A stretch of DNA of 64,000 nucleotides. Origin: Halichondria panicea. Taxonomy: Eukaryota > Porifera > Demospongiae > Suberitida > Halichondriidae. Shown piece by piece: positions 33,807 through 46,660 of this stretch (positions within the stretch are counted from its first letter, which is position 1; each line of letters opens with the position of its first letter). The notes below the pieces were generated by a model. That model saw only the letters and a program-made list of their open reading frames with translations. It had not been told where the DNA came from and ran no database searches. The DNA is taken from contig NC_087380.1 of NCBI RefSeq assembly GCF_963675165.1, forward strand, positions 5,836,071 through 5,900,070. Reading direction: 5' to 3'. Position numbers and translations under genes: made by a program.

Positions 33807-36800
33807 ATGACAATGTACAAGCAATTATTATTGCTCGTAGCTGTTGTTGTTTTAACAGCTACTGATGGAGACTTTGCTAACGAAACTGAAAATTGGAAAG
33901 AGGTAACAGTACTGTGCCAAGAGGTTGAATTCGTTGAATTTCTTCTTGAAAATATCAAGAACGAGACACGAGTAATTTTAGCAGATTGTGGAAAGAAAAA
34001 CTTTGTTGTATCTTCTAACTTCAGAATTTCATCGATAGACAAACTTCGCATCCATGGAAGACAATCGAATCTCTCTAGAATACATTGCACGAACAACACA
34101 GCAATTATATTTACAGATGTCACGAACCTCCACTTGGAAAATTTTCACATACAAAACTGTGGTTGGAATGAAACGCATAATGGAGGATTAAAAATAACCA
34201 ACTGTACAAATGTCACACTAAATGGAGTTACAATTGAGAACAGCTGGAGAACTGGTTTGATAATGATTAACGTTAGAGGCAACGTACTAATTGAGTACAG
34301 CAATTTCTTGAATAATGGCAGGCACCAAAGCAACTTAACACAGCAACTAATGAACAGCACTTACAATGACTTTCACGAGAGAGGAGGAGGTATGCAAGTA
34401 ATGATAGGCGATGGTCAAGCAAATGGTTTCTTTACCATGAGGGAGTGTTACTTCTCAAACAACTTTGCCTCTCATGGAGGTGGCCTATTCTTAGTTATTC
34501 ACGAAGCAGCTACACAAAATAACATAACAATTGAGAAAACAGTTTTCCAGAATAATCATTGTTACTATGGCGGTGGCGGTGGAGGAGTGCAAATTGGGTA
34601 TGTACAAGAGGACGAAAATAACGACACAATCACAAACAACAGTGTTTTTTTTAAAGAATGTGATTTTTCTCAAAATACAGCCAGGTATGGAGGAGGTACA
34701 GCAGTTTTTTCTACATTTGGTTCTCTCGTATTCTCACAAAATGATGTTTTGACTTTCACTTCTTGCAATTGGACAAATAATTCAGCGATTCTTGGACTGG
34801 CAATGGACATTTCTGTAGCACCTTGGGAAACTTTCGTGTCACGGCGACACCTCCCCTCCCCCGTATTTATCGACTGTGTTTTCTATGGAAACGCTGACCT
34901 ATCCACCAAAAATCACCATTCATTCTTAACAAAGACAGAGGTATCTTAGTCGTAACCAAATTCAGACTGGAGTTTAAAAATCGGATAGTTTTTTGTCAAA
35001 ATTTAGGCTCTGCTATTGAAGCTACATCAGCAACATTGAACTTTCAATCCAATTCAAATGTGAAATTTATTGAAAACAATGGCCTTCATGGCGCTGCAAT
35101 GAATTTGAAAGCATCAACAGAGGTATTCATTCGTGACAACTCATTCTTTTTGTTAAAACAACAATGCCACTTACAGTGGAGGCGCTATATATGTAGAATT
35201 TTCAGATAAACATTCATTTTTTACTTCAAAAAGATGCTTCTTTAGGTATGTTGGTGGGGAAGAGCCTAAAAATGTCACATTTGTATTTAAGAAGAACTTT
35301 GCGGGGGTAGATTCTTCGAGACCACATTCTCAGTTAAACAAAGAAAATGTTAGACATCGAGGTGATTCGATATTTGCTACTTCTGTTATACCTTGCTTTG
35401 AAAAATGCATTCAATCATTGCAAACTGATGTATCATTGCCTATAACTGATACTCTCAAATGTATTGGACAGTTTTCGTTTGATGAACTTGACACTAAACG
35501 AAGACAAATATCCACATCTCCACACCATTTTGCAGCCACAGAAACTACCAGTAGCTTTGAATACGATAATATGTGCTCAGTAATTGTCAATATCACAAAC
35601 AATTGGATAAAGAGGAATCCCAACTATCAACCAGAAAGATTCAATCCATTTGAGGGACCACTTCATCTAATCCCTGGAAAATCAACGAAGATACCACTGC
35701 GGCTAATAGACGATTTATGCGGTGTGGTTTTCTTTATTGTACAAGTAAAAGTAGTGTCATCAGAAATGGACTCACTAATTATTCACGCCGCTCATTCGGT
35801 AGTCACAGACAATTCTTTAACTCTTTACAGAGAAGAAAATGACACAGGACACATATAACTTACAACTTTTGGAGTCCGAGCTATCAGCGTAACAATCAAA
35901 GTAAAAATCGACCAGTGTCCTCCCGGTTATATACGACACAGCGATAATGGATTAAAGGCATGTCGGTGCTCTAGTATCAACAGAATGAACTATCGTGGGA
36001 TTGAGAGGTGTAATGAGAGTGAATTTAGAGCTTACGTAAAGCATGGATATTGGGTAGGGTATGTTGAAGATCCTAATGAGTTGAGTTTAGCTAGTGCTCT
36101 GTGCCCAAGAGGATTCTGCTCAAATAATACAGCCCCACCAAAAGAGCATTTACTACCAGCAAACATTAATTAGTGAGGATATAAGCCTGTACATTTGCAA
36201 CGCTAACAGGACTGGTATGATTTGTGGATTATGCAAGGAGTACCATTCAGCCTACTATCATTCAACGTCTTTCTATTGTGGTAGTAACGATCTATGCCAT
36301 CTGGGTTGGCTGTTTTATATTCTGTCCGAGATTATCCCCGTTACGACACTGTTTCTGGTAGTAATCGTATTTAACATTTCATTCACATCAAGGCCGCTAA
36401 ATGGAGTCATCTTTTTCATCCAAATGATTGACACACTAAAGATAAATGCAGAGAATATTATTTGGTTTGACCGCCCATTGTATACCCTAGCTCAAGTTTA
36501 TCAATTTGTTTTTCGGATGTTTAGTTTAAATTTTTTCTCAAACTGAGATTTGTCTTTTTGTCTCCTACAAAATGCTTCAGCTATGGATGTGCTAGCCCTC
36601 AAGTACATCACCATTATATACAGCCTCTTACTCGTTATCGGAACAGTCCTTTTACTAAAAATGTGTAACTTCAAGCTCTGTGGGAAATCTCCGCCTAGCC
36701 TCAAAGGTTCCATTATCCATGGTCTGTCTGGTTTTCTAGTAATGAGCTACTCAGAATGCACAAAAGTTTCTCTTATGATACTGACAAGATCAAAACTCAG

Positions 36801-37588
36801 TATTGGACCTGAAAAGGTTGACTATGTTGCTTTCTACAATGGAGATTATTCGTACATGGGACCTGAGCATTTGAAATATGCCATTCCAGCAATTATCTTC
36901 CTTCAAACCATGGTAGCAATACCTCCTCTGTTGCTACTCACCTACCCCTTGTGTTACAAGCTGTTTGCTCTGTTGAGGATAGAGGAATCGAAGTGTGTGC
37001 ACATCACCTGCGAGATCGTCCCTCTAGAAAAAACCAATCCACTTTTCGATTCTATACAAGGAGCTTTCAAAGATCGCTATCGCTTTTTTGCTAGTCTCTA
37101 CTTTCTCTATAGATTGTGTGCTCTACTATCCTTCACACTATCAAATACACTTACTACACACTACACACTAACTGGAGCGCTGCTGGTTTTCATGCTCACT
37201 ATCCACGCTACATTTTGTCCATACAAAAAGAGGTGGCACAATTAATATTTTGGATGCTATATATATTGTTTTGCAACCTAATTATCATCAACACGATAAC
37301 GCATATTACAACTACAGTTTCTCTTTTCTAAAAGTTAGCTCCTCTATTCTAGTAACAGGGATGATCAGTTTGCAATCCGTACTAATACTTCTCCCATTAG
37401 TCTACTTGATTGCCTTTACTATATATTCAATAGTGGTGAAAACAAAACCACTATGCACACTCAGATGTTGTAGGTCTGCTCAACAAAATACAGAGGACGA
37501 TTCCGATATTATTTTGAAGATTTTTTGGATGAAAGGAACATTGAAAATTCAACAGACGACAACAATACTAGTGATTACACCTTACTGA
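33807..37588 (+). pseudogene. Beta-helix/multi-TM protein C, pseudogene
   Basis: Colinear with gene B from TATTATGACAATG to the acidic tail. The first frame is open to 34949 and nearly identical to B. Lesions then accumulate: a base lost near 34910 (CACCAAAAATCACC), bases lost near 35155, a nonsense change at about 35858 (CATATAAC for CATACAAC), four extra bases near 36168, a TGA at 36544, and extra bases near 37242 and 37255. The 5' third is much more B-like than the rest, which shares several variants with A, suggesting gene conversion. Confidence 0.85.
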
Positions 37589-37654
37589 AAAATGACTGTC
37601 ACAGATAATGATAACCCTTTCCAGGTCAGCCGCACACAATCTGGAACAACCTGG

Positions 37655-38190
37655 AACAGTTCCATCACTTTAGTTTGCATCTGAGCCCAACCCACCAAAT
37701 TAGCTTGATGTTACGCCGCCCCCAATGAAGTGGCTATGGCTTGTAGAGATGGGCGTGGGTCAATGGCTGTGCCACAAACTAACATCGATTTTATGCCTTG
37801 CTGCTGCCTCGATGGAAGTATGTGTGGCCTTTAAAAGCTGCACTCTGGTCAACTCTAAGCTGCTTAGCAAGCATGTAGACTATTGTAGAGCTTGTGTCTA
37901 CTTGTGAAGTGCCTGTGTACACAAATGGCTTGCTGCTTCCTCTTCGAAAATATTCTATGGCTACAAAGATAGTCCAGAGGGTCTACCAATGGATACTACT
38001 CAGTCCTACATGCTGTAGAGCTTGTTTTAAACCTTTTTTAATTGAACAGCTCAGCAGAACTTCAAAGGATAATTGCATTCATGATACTATCCAATCTGCC
38101 ACAGAATCCAATATCATGCAACATTCACAAGTTGATAGCACGCTCCCTCCCAGATTGTTGTTGTAAAATTTACAACAATTTGACCAGTAA
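37655..38190. repeat. Dispersed repeat, copy 2 (partner at 7780-8355)
   Basis: It interrupts the 3' flank of gene C. The sequence just right of it (38200-38470: TACAGTTTACGAACCT.., GTATACAA.GA.CC, GCTCCAATGATA) resumes similarity to the 3' flank of gene B at 30900-31180. Confidence 0.65.
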
Positions 38191-38490
38191 AGGGATAAAG
38201 GATTAAATACTACAGTTTACGAACCTAAATGTTTATAGACTTCGGGCATTCACTAGTATACAAGGACCCCTATAGTACTTAGTGTGTAAACACATTACCA
38301 TAATACACTGGACACCCAATTATGTTTACACTATAAAAAGTTGAATGTGAGTGCTGATTGAGATTGCATGCAGTCTAATCCACTGTATAATTATAATTAT
38401 GCTCCAATGATATAGCTCATGCACTTCTTCCTATAATTATTACAGCTTCACTGTTCACGTATTTCGGTTGGTACTTGATATTTTATAAAA

Positions 38491-38680
38491 ATTATAGTCC
38501 GAGGGAAAACCCCACCTTCTATGTGCCCTTTATCATGTTGCTTGCTCTAAATCTATAGATCTAGCTAGCTTAATTAGCAAAAGCAAAATCCAGCGCTATA
38601 CTACAATAACTGCATGCTCTACATAATTATATTAATAGTGCTGGGATGAAGATAGCAATGAAGACTCATTAAGCATAGTT
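38491..38680. repeat. Direct repeat, partner at 39029-39210
   Basis: About 180 bp beginning AAAATTATAGTCCGAGGGAA and ending GAAGACTCATTAAGCATA occurs twice almost unchanged, once beyond the GTPase stop codon and once in its last intron, so the last exon sits between the two copies. This suggests a recent local duplication. Confidence 0.85.
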
Positions 38681-38741
38681 ACACAAAACTACAAAAATAC
38701 AAAACTACAAAAATAGACATTTAACTACTTGAGTGTACATA

Positions 38742-41700
38742 CTACTTCGAGTGTACATAGAGTCTGAGTTGCTTGGCCACTTCGTCCTGTTCCAGTTGGC
38801 TCTCAAACACACCGGCCAGCCAGTCACCCACCGCTTGGGGTGGGGCGATCCCGGCATCCTTTAACCTCTCTCGTCCCTCGGGAGTGTTCAAGACAGAATC
38901 ACGGTCTTGGCTGAATGAGAAGAGCTGCACTTCATGAGACGGCACATCACCAAGCTGCTCCCTGATCATCTGTGAACAAGGGGTGGGATTTGTCGGAAGC
39001 ACATGAAAAAACAAATCTAAAACCTCAAAATTATAGTCCGAGGGAAAACCCCACCTTCTGAGTGCCCTTTATCATGTTGCTTGCTCTAAATCTATAGATC
39101 TAGCTAGCTTAATTAGCAAAAGCAAAAGCCAGCGCTATACTACAATAACTGCATGCTCTATATTAATAGTGCTGGGATGAAGATAGCAATGAAGACTCAT
39201 TAAGCATACTCAAGCTGTTGAACATGTTATGGTATACTGTAATATCTAGCTAATTCGTCTGAACTCACTGAGCATTCCTCAGTGATTCTTTGTTTGATGT
39301 AGCTGGCGTCGGGGTGGGAGCCATCTTTGCCCATGTGCTCAGCGTAGAGCTTGTCAGCATAGGTGAGGCACACCAGTACAGGAACTGATTTGTCCTCCAG
39401 CATCTCAAGCCATTTCTTGGCTGACTGGGTGTGTGCTTTCCTGGAGGGTGACAACGTTGTAAATTATAACGATATATTAATTTGTCACTGTTTCTACTAG
39501 ACTACATGTAGTCTAATTAGCAAAATGTAATGACACTGTGGTGGGATCAACTTTAATTCAGCATGCCTGGCCAATTGCAGTTGTAATAGTTCTGTTACGT
39601 AGTAAAATGAGTATTTATAGAGCAATCAGTCAAAAATGAAGCACATGCAGTAGTAAACACCCGCCTAAAAATATATCTGGACGCACTGGTAAGACAAAAG
39701 TCAAAGAAGATGGAACGCTTACATTGATCTCAGTATAATTATGTGTGGCAGATAATAATTAAATTAACCTGTAGTCCACTACGAAGATGACCACTTGTGC
39801 GAGGGCCAGGAGGAGCTCACATAGGTCAGGAATAGTGTCATCTCTGTCATCCACACCAGGGAAGTCGATCACGTCCATTCCATCAATCACACCCTCAAGA
39901 TTGTATAGGAACGGGATTGTGGTACGCTTGACAGCTGTGGTACCAACTGGGACCTACATGAGAAGCAAAAGCAGTAATGCATGACGTGTGCGCATACAAG
40001 CAAAAAATTGGCCACAGTTAAGTTAGCATAAAACACATCTACATGATATATACCTCAATGTTGAAGAGGGTGCTAACGAGGAGGGACTTCCTCGAGTTGA
40101 CGAGCCCCACCACGCCCACAGTTGTGTACTTGGCCAGCTCCTCCCTCAGATTGTGTATCATGAGAGCCCACTTAATCCAGCAGGCTATCAGAGAGCGATG
40201 TGTGGGAACAACCAGAGAAAGGACGTCTTCTTTGAAGAGCTTGTCCCAGTCTCGTACAAATACTTCGAGAGGGGTCGATTCGCTGATGTTTAGCTTCTTG
40301 CAGAGCTCAATAAGTTGGCGTTCGAGTGAGTAGCTGATGTAGTGAGTGTTGCAACTGACTGTCTTGTCCATTCCCTGAATCAAAAACTGGAGCTTGCCAG
40401 CATAGTTGTGATCAGCAGTGGTTGTCTTCTCAGCAAAGATGCCTCTAATGTACTCCTTGACTTGCACCAGAAGAGATCCGGAAGGAATTGAGTGAATGAC
40501 TGCATTCATGTCACCTAAGGAGAGACTGAACATTGCCCATACACCAACAGCGGCAGCATTCACAAGAGCACCTAGTGCCTTAGCTGTGTTGAACTCAGAC
40601 TTGACTAAAGGAACTTTGATTTGATTTTCCATGAACGCCCCCAAAAGGTATGTGCACATTTTAAGATCCTTAGAGCGAATGTAGTTAACTAAGTCTAACA
40701 TCTTTGAGTTGTACAGTTGGGAGAGCCTCTGTCGTTGGTCTTCTTTCAAACTTGTATCACTTGAATCACTGATTGATTGCTGTGATAGCTGTGATAGCTT
40801 CTTTCGACTAACAACAAGAATTTCTAATGGTGATCTTTCTTGAGAATCCAGAGTTGGGTAGATCATACCGAGCTTTAAATCATTGATAGCATTTATCTGT
40901 TCATAATTTTGGGTATTCCTTGATACTCTGCCAGACAATAATAGTATGCGAGACAATAGCTGGAGATTAGGGTGACTTGGTAAAATGGTTTGCAAATATT
41001 CATGTGCATCACTTTGGGTAAATTTTGTCCCACCCTGATAGTAGTGCGCTTGATGGGACTGTTTTGCGTAGAAAGCTTCCCTGTCAATAATTTTATTGAC
41101 AGTAGTGGCACCAGTAGCTCGAGAGGTTTGCTTAGCATACTTCTGGTAGTGTGCACGAGCTGTTTCTCTCGTCACAGTTTTACCTGATACGAACTGCTTC
41201 CAGTTAAGATACTGATCTTCATTTGAATTAAGTTTTTTAGGCTGACCTGTGGTAAGAGTTTGAGCAACCCAAAAAGCACTTTCACCACCTGTTAACAACA
41301 GAAGGGAAGGAGGAAGATCGAGCTGAGAAGACTCCAAAAGGCTACAACATCTGGTCATAATCTCTAGATCATCAGATATGGCAATTGTATGAAAAATGCT
41401 CTCAATAGGAACAACAGAAACTATCTGCTCCAAGAAATGTTTAACTGTGTTGAATCGATGAGAGAACACCTTCAACTTGGTTGTGTGAGGGTGCTGTTCC
41501 AGCAGAGTACTTAGATATGCTGTCTCGATCAGCTCCGAGGGAGTGAGTTTAGCAAGCTGCTCTTGTCGAAAGGTGAAATGAAATACCTATTTATGAGAAG
41601 ATTAAGTAAGTCAACGGTTGTCAAAAACATAAGGAATGCAAAAATAAACGACTCTCAACTGGTTGGTTAGATACGTGCAACAACCAAAGACAGTAGATTT

Positions 41701-44680
41701 TTTTTTTACATAGTTTGTTGCATATCTTTTGAAGTTTAGGTGATATGAGTGCAGGTACTGAAAGTTCAACTATTGGCGCTTCCATTGGACCACCACCTGT
41801 TACATCATATGACATCATCAATATAAAATGGCTGTCTGAAGATGTGTACTTCTGAAAATATGTTAGGAATAGAAGTAGCTTATTTCTTTGAGTTAAGATC
41901 TGAAATGTGTTGTGTATGAACTTGAGGATATTGCTCATCTTTTGAGCTTCAACGGAAGTCTGGGCTACTAGTAAGTTCTGAGAAATACTGCATTTTGTTA
42001 TTTTTTGGTGGCAAATAATTATGTTAGGAATACAACGTTCGATTTTATGCTACCGTAAGACCTCGATTTAAGGCGACACTTTTAAATAATTACGTTTTGC
42101 GAAAGTAGAGTTTTAATGTACACAAAAAAAATGAATTTATATGGTGCTATAATATGGGCGAAATGTCCAAGTGTCGCATATTTAGAGGGTCGCCTTAAAT
42201 AGAGGTTTTACGGTAGTTAATTAAGGTCTGATTTTTGAGAAGCATGTACTACAATAGTATACTTTCATTTGTACTAACTTACTTACAGGAGCTAGACAAG
42301 ACTAGTCTTTTCTTTGCTAGAGCAGCCCTTCTTGTCAAAAATGGTGATTTTGCTCCGTTTTACTGATATTTGCTACATCCAAGCTCATGTGATGTCTACC
42401 TGCAACTACCCAGTTGGTGTTGGTCATTCTGTATCACAGAGGCGTGGCAATTGAGCTTACTACGTAGCCAAATCATCAATGAAAATCACTGTTTTTGACA
42501 AGATGGGCCGCTCTAGCAAAAAAGAGACTAGCCTAACTCCTGTAAGTTAGTACAGATGAAAAGTACACTATTGTAGTACATGCGGCTCAAAAATCAGACC
42601 TTAACTAACATAAACTCAAAAGTTGTATTCCTAACATACTTTCCAAAGAAGCAACAAAATGCAGTATTTCTCGGAACTTACTAGTAGCCCAGATTTCCGT
42701 TGAAGCTTAAAAGTTAAACAATATATAGACAAGTTCATACACAACAAATTTCAGATCTTAACTCAAGCTACTTCTGTTCCTAACGGATTTTCAGAGGTAC
42801 ACATCTTCAGACAGCCATTTAGCGCCAATAGTTGAACTTTCAGTACCTGCACTCAAATAGATCATATCACTTTTACTTTAGAAGATAAGCCACAAAATAT
42901 AAAAATGTTCACCCCCAAAAAAATCTACTCTCTTTGGTTGTTGCACTGTACAGGATTTAAAATTATAAACGAAAACATTGTCTTTTGAAAACTGTGTTGA
43001 TACAGCTAAGGCCACTGTTAGTTACATACTTGTTTCAGATCAACCTCCCTCCTCGGTTTTGCTCACCTCCTCAATTAAGTCATTATTGCTGATGTCAGCC
43101 ATTATTTGAGGTCAAAGTCTTTTTGTTTGCTGACATTGCATTATTTTACCATGTGCAAGTTGCATTGTGCACCAAAAATCCAGTGCGTAAAAAAATTGTT
43201 TTCTATTTTTATGTTCAGACTCCGTCTTTTTGTCACTTAAAAAAACAGGATATGACGTCATCAAATAATGGTATAATGGGTAATGAAGACCTCCCTCCCT
43301 CATCGGGTTGAGCTCAGAGGAGGTTGGACACGAAGCCAAAAAGTTAATAATGACGTAGTCTTTATTAAAATATTAACATTCTTGAACCTTGAACCTACTT
43401 TTATCAAGCTCTTTTCTAGCCAGCAGGCCACCTTTTCATTCTGGAAACAAGAGCATACTTAGATGATGATATAGCTGAGCTATACATTCACTCTACAGCA
43501 CGGTAGCTCCTACTTTATAAAGGTCAGAGGTCAGTTTGACATGACAGAACTACGACCTTTGTGAGAGGTCACCCCTTTTAGGCACTGCACGATTTCTCTG
43601 GAGGGGCGCAGTAGCTAAAAGTTAACTAATTTGCAGCAGCAGTAACATGAAGGGGCTACTTTATCACAAGAATCAGGGCGCGATGTGCAGTCAAACTTGC
43701 AAATTTACTGCACAAAACATAAGCTCACGTGATGATTCATTAGTGACCTTTTGACCCTGTCCACCCTCCTCTGGGTTGAGCTAGTATTCTCATCTGAAAC
43801 AAGTATGCAACTAACAGTAGCCTAATCTATATAGTGCTGATAAGAAACATGCATGATATACTGATTATACATGCATGCAGCCAGGGTTTTATGGGTTAGG
43901 AGGAAAATTCTCTCGTAACTCGATCCCCTTCACACCAGTTTGCAATTAAAACTTGTCTAGAGAGGGTCTACCATACTACTATACAGTTTAAAAATTGCAT
44001 TCAAATTTCAAATACTGTATTACTAGAATGTTTTGCGAGCATCAAACATTTGCGAACTTTGCGAGGGTTGATCAATTCGCAACAATTAAATCCGCAAAAC
44101 CTAAATTATTACTAGTAAAATACACATGATCCTTTCCAGAACGCAATAGTTAGATCGCAAAGGGTCAAATTTTCTGCTGATTTAGCTCATTCGCAAAGGT
44201 TTTTCACCCGCAAAATATTCTAGTAATACGGTACTCTTTCCCCCTATAACTAACAATCTTAGACTCTATAGATTACAGCGTGTATAACCCTAAACTGTAT
44301 TCTATACAACAAACCTTTCGTGAGACTTGTACTTGACCGTCTTTCACTGGATTGGAGAACTGACTAGAAAGTGCTGCTTTAACATGATCAGCATCCATGA
44401 CGATCCTCGTATCATTTTCAGCATCATAGTTAAACTGCAGTGAGTGCTGACTGGTGTCTTTGGCACAGACCTTCGTCTTGTATTGAGCAACTTGAATATG
44501 GTAACAGAACCACAGGTTGTTGCCATTCACTGTCACCGAAACCTCTCTACCATGGCGACGGAAATCGACAGATGTGATTGATGGTGTTACGACATTTAGA
44601 TTTTGTAGTGGTGAGCCAGGTTTAGGTGGTTGCTTGATGTAGCTCCTGAAGACAGCTTGTTGGTAAGATTCGGCATTATG
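38742..44680 (-). CDS. Large P-loop GTPase with unusual P-loop
   Basis: Five exons fit in phase: 44315-44680, 40054-41586, 39769-39953, 39269-39440, 38742-38969 (about 828 codons; upstream exons possible). The first part has an IPT/TIG-like segment (VTPSITSVDFRRHGREVSV), followed by a long helical region. The G domain is C-terminal: G1 is VGVVGLVNSRKSLLVSTLF, where the invariant Gly of GxxxxGKS is Arg (codon AGG, 40090-40092); a T for G2 (GTTAVKRTTIPF); G3 VIDFPGVDD; G4-like CLTYADKLY in place of NKxD. The G domain crosses the 40054 intron just after the P-loop. The layout recalls dynamin-superfamily or interferon-inducible large GTPases, but I cannot assign a family. The Arg may weaken nucleotide binding. 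The 2.7-kb intron 41587-44314 is filled with foldback elements. Confidence 0.7.
39029..39210. repeat. Direct repeat, partner at 38491-38680
   Basis: Same text as the partner with a deletion of about 9 bases near the end; located in the last intron of the GTPase gene. Confidence 0.85.
41675..42946. mobile_element. 1.27-kb foldback element in a GTPase intron
   Basis: GTGCAACAACCAAAGACAGT at the left end is reverse-complemented at the right (ACTCTCTTTGGTTGTTGCAC). The arms continue nearly to the centre: CTTCAACGGAAGTCTGGGCT at 41948 pairs with 42690-42710, and GGTCTGATTTTTGAG at 42226 with 42587-42601. The loop is only about 130 bp (42350-42485). The left arm is interrupted by another MITE (42051-42215). 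No transposase ORF is present. Confidence 0.85.
42051..42215. mobile_element. MITE nested in the left foldback arm
   Basis: TACCGTAAGACCTCGATTTA at the left and TAAATAGAGGTTTTACGGTA at the right form the ends. The right foldback arm has no such insert at the mirrored place, so it arrived later. Confidence 0.85.
43014..43818. mobile_element. 805-bp TIR element in the same GTPase intron
   Basis: ACTGTTAGTTACATACTTGT at the left and ACAAGTATGCAACTAACAGT at the right are inverted, extending to TTTCAGAT. Inner blocks (CCTCCTCGGTTTTGCTC / GAGCTCAGAGGAGG / CCTCCTCTGGGTTGAGC) are also related. No long ORF. Confidence 0.75.
44013..44233. mobile_element. MITE with TACTGTATTACTAGAAT ends
   Basis: TACTGTATTACTAGAATGTT and AATATTCTAGTAATACGGTA are inverted ends. 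Several TTTGCGAA / TTCGCAAA blocks in between can pair. It lies just downstream of the first recognised GTPase exon. Confidence 0.8.
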
Positions 44681-44820
44681 CTGAAGTGAATTCGAAAAAT
44701 AAGCACATGTAATTAATGAAAGCACAGTGGAGGCGCAAAGCTTTATGTCATGAATTAAACATACTTATGTACACACTGTACCTGTACTTTGATAATTACA
44801 TAATTTTAATTATGCATCAG

Positions 44821-44942
44821 AGAATGGTGCAAAAGAGTGCATATGGGAAATGATCGACCATGATTACTGCTAATTTAAAAGAGGATGGAGTGCATATGGG
44901 AAATGATCGACAATGATTATTGCTAATTTAAAAGAGGATACC
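44821..44942. repeat. Two-copy tandem repeat of about 56-60 bp
   Basis: GAGTGCATATGGGAAATGAT followed by CGAC.ATGATTA.TGCTAATTTAAAAGAGGAT appears twice in a row. Confidence 0.85.
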
Positions 44943-44969
44943 AAAACAGTGGCCAGGGGGAAGGAACTA

Positions 44970-45433
44970 CAGTGGAACCTCCACCTCCAAAGAGCAACCA
45001 CATGCTATACAACGGCCAAGAGCTTAGGTCCGGATTGAAACTACAATGACTTCAATGTAAAGCAACCTCTCAGGAGCGACTACCTCTCTACTTTGTATAA
45101 CGAGCAGCTTTCTAGTCCCCCAATCAGCTTTAGCAATGGAACCAGAACGGACAGCCACACCCAGAATTAACAGAAAATTATTGCTGAGATAACATTCTTT
45201 TGCACAATCGTGAAAACCTAGCTGTATAGCTTGTCCCTATACAGCTTTTTCAAAGCTTGTATGTGCTAAAGAAGCAGTTAGCAAAGCTCCAAGATTCATT
45301 TGCAGCAAGAAACAGCAAGAAATGGCTCAGAGCATACATAGCTGGCAATCGAAACCCCCAAGGAAGACCACCTCTCTGTAACGGCCAAAAGGCTGTTCCC
45401 CATGCAATGTGTCCTTTTATGGAGGTTCCACTG
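44970..45433. mobile_element. 464-bp MITE, CAGTGGAACC family, TA target duplication
   Basis: Ends CAGTGGAACCTCCA and TGGAGGTTCCACTG, with TA on both sides. It is a longer relative of 8601-8799. Confidence 0.8.
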
Positions 45434-45904
45434 TATTAATACAAAAACTGCTATAGCTGATAGCTGTATATCAAAGCCATAATAACGAGTGCTGGAAGCT
45501 GCGCTGTGCTAATGCCTCTCGCCATGTTTTGCTTTCGCTCAAAAATTGTTAAGAGTTTTAGAAGACGTAATTATAGTTTACTTTGTATATAATGTTACGT
45601 TATTATTATGCCTCGAGGCTGATAGTCAGAAAAGAGCTGCAAAAGCTGCAACGTACACTGCTAGCCTTCAACCTATATCGTTATTTTAGAGACAAATCGG
45701 CCTGGCAACAGCCCTTTATCCCACCCCTTTTTTATTGACAAGAAATGCAATATAGATCTATACATGCTTTTCTATCCTCTGGCTTCTATATATCCTTGAA
45801 GATCTCAATCATCAGGCCATCAGATAGACTTCTATAATGACTGTGTGGTTCAGTGTCAACAATAATTGCATGCATAACATTATACACTCTAATATGATTT
45901 TCCA

Positions 45905-46075
45905 GTAGGCTACAATCGAGGCTAGGGAGTGGCTACATTTACCTCTATTTAGGATGCGACATTAAAAAATAATTGTCAACGCAGCTGTCGCTACTTTTAG
46001 AGGTCAGAAAATTGCCTGAGCTCGAGGATGTCGCATATACTTGGAGGGTTGCCTTAAATCGAGGTCTTACGGTAG
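45905..46075. mobile_element. MITE, inverted relative of 31207-31410
   Basis: In reverse complement it starts TACCGTAAGACCTCGATTTAAGGC and shares CTCGAGCTCAGGCAATTTTC with the 31207 copy. It is followed by a GGTAGGTAA tandem stretch (46073-46110). Confidence 0.65.
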
Positions 46076-46660
46076 GTAAGGTAGGTAAGGTAGTAGTTTA
46101 CGGTAGGTAGTTTAAGTAGTAGCTAGTTAGCTACTACCTAAAAGTTACTTTCTTCACTAAAATAGTCAACAAGTCATGTGGCATTTAGTTACTGCACATG
46201 TTCAAACGCTTCATTCTGGGTGTGCATATAATCATAGATATAAGAAGGGAGAGGGATGGGAAACGGAGCACGTGCGCACAATCACTTCTGTGTAATGCCA
46301 GAAGTTGATCCGTGTTTCGCCTCTAGACACCCCGCCAACCCAGCGGGAAATGTTATTACTATATCATTCACAGTTCCCCATTGGGACTCTTAGTCCTGTG
46401 CTGAGCATCCACGCCTACTGTGCATTATATAGAAGTGTTGTGTATCTCACCAAGAGCTTGAAAGCTTTCAAAGGCAGTTTTTTGAGTGTTGTATTATCGT
46501 TTCGGCTCTATCTAGTGGCTTTGTGTACCTTCTACAAGGAGAGGCTGTGACTATACAGCCCAAAATATTAATGATCCTCTCTTTCTTAAGTAACTGGGCA
46601 TTGTATACAAGTAAAATCAAAGCCACTTAGCTTAGGTTGGTAAGTAATGTTCATTTTTGT

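Noticed and set aside
41621-41938. 105-codon minus-strand frame next to the GTPase exon
   Set aside because: It overlaps the left foldback arm, and the mirrored arm has no equivalent frame, so it is not a conserved exon.
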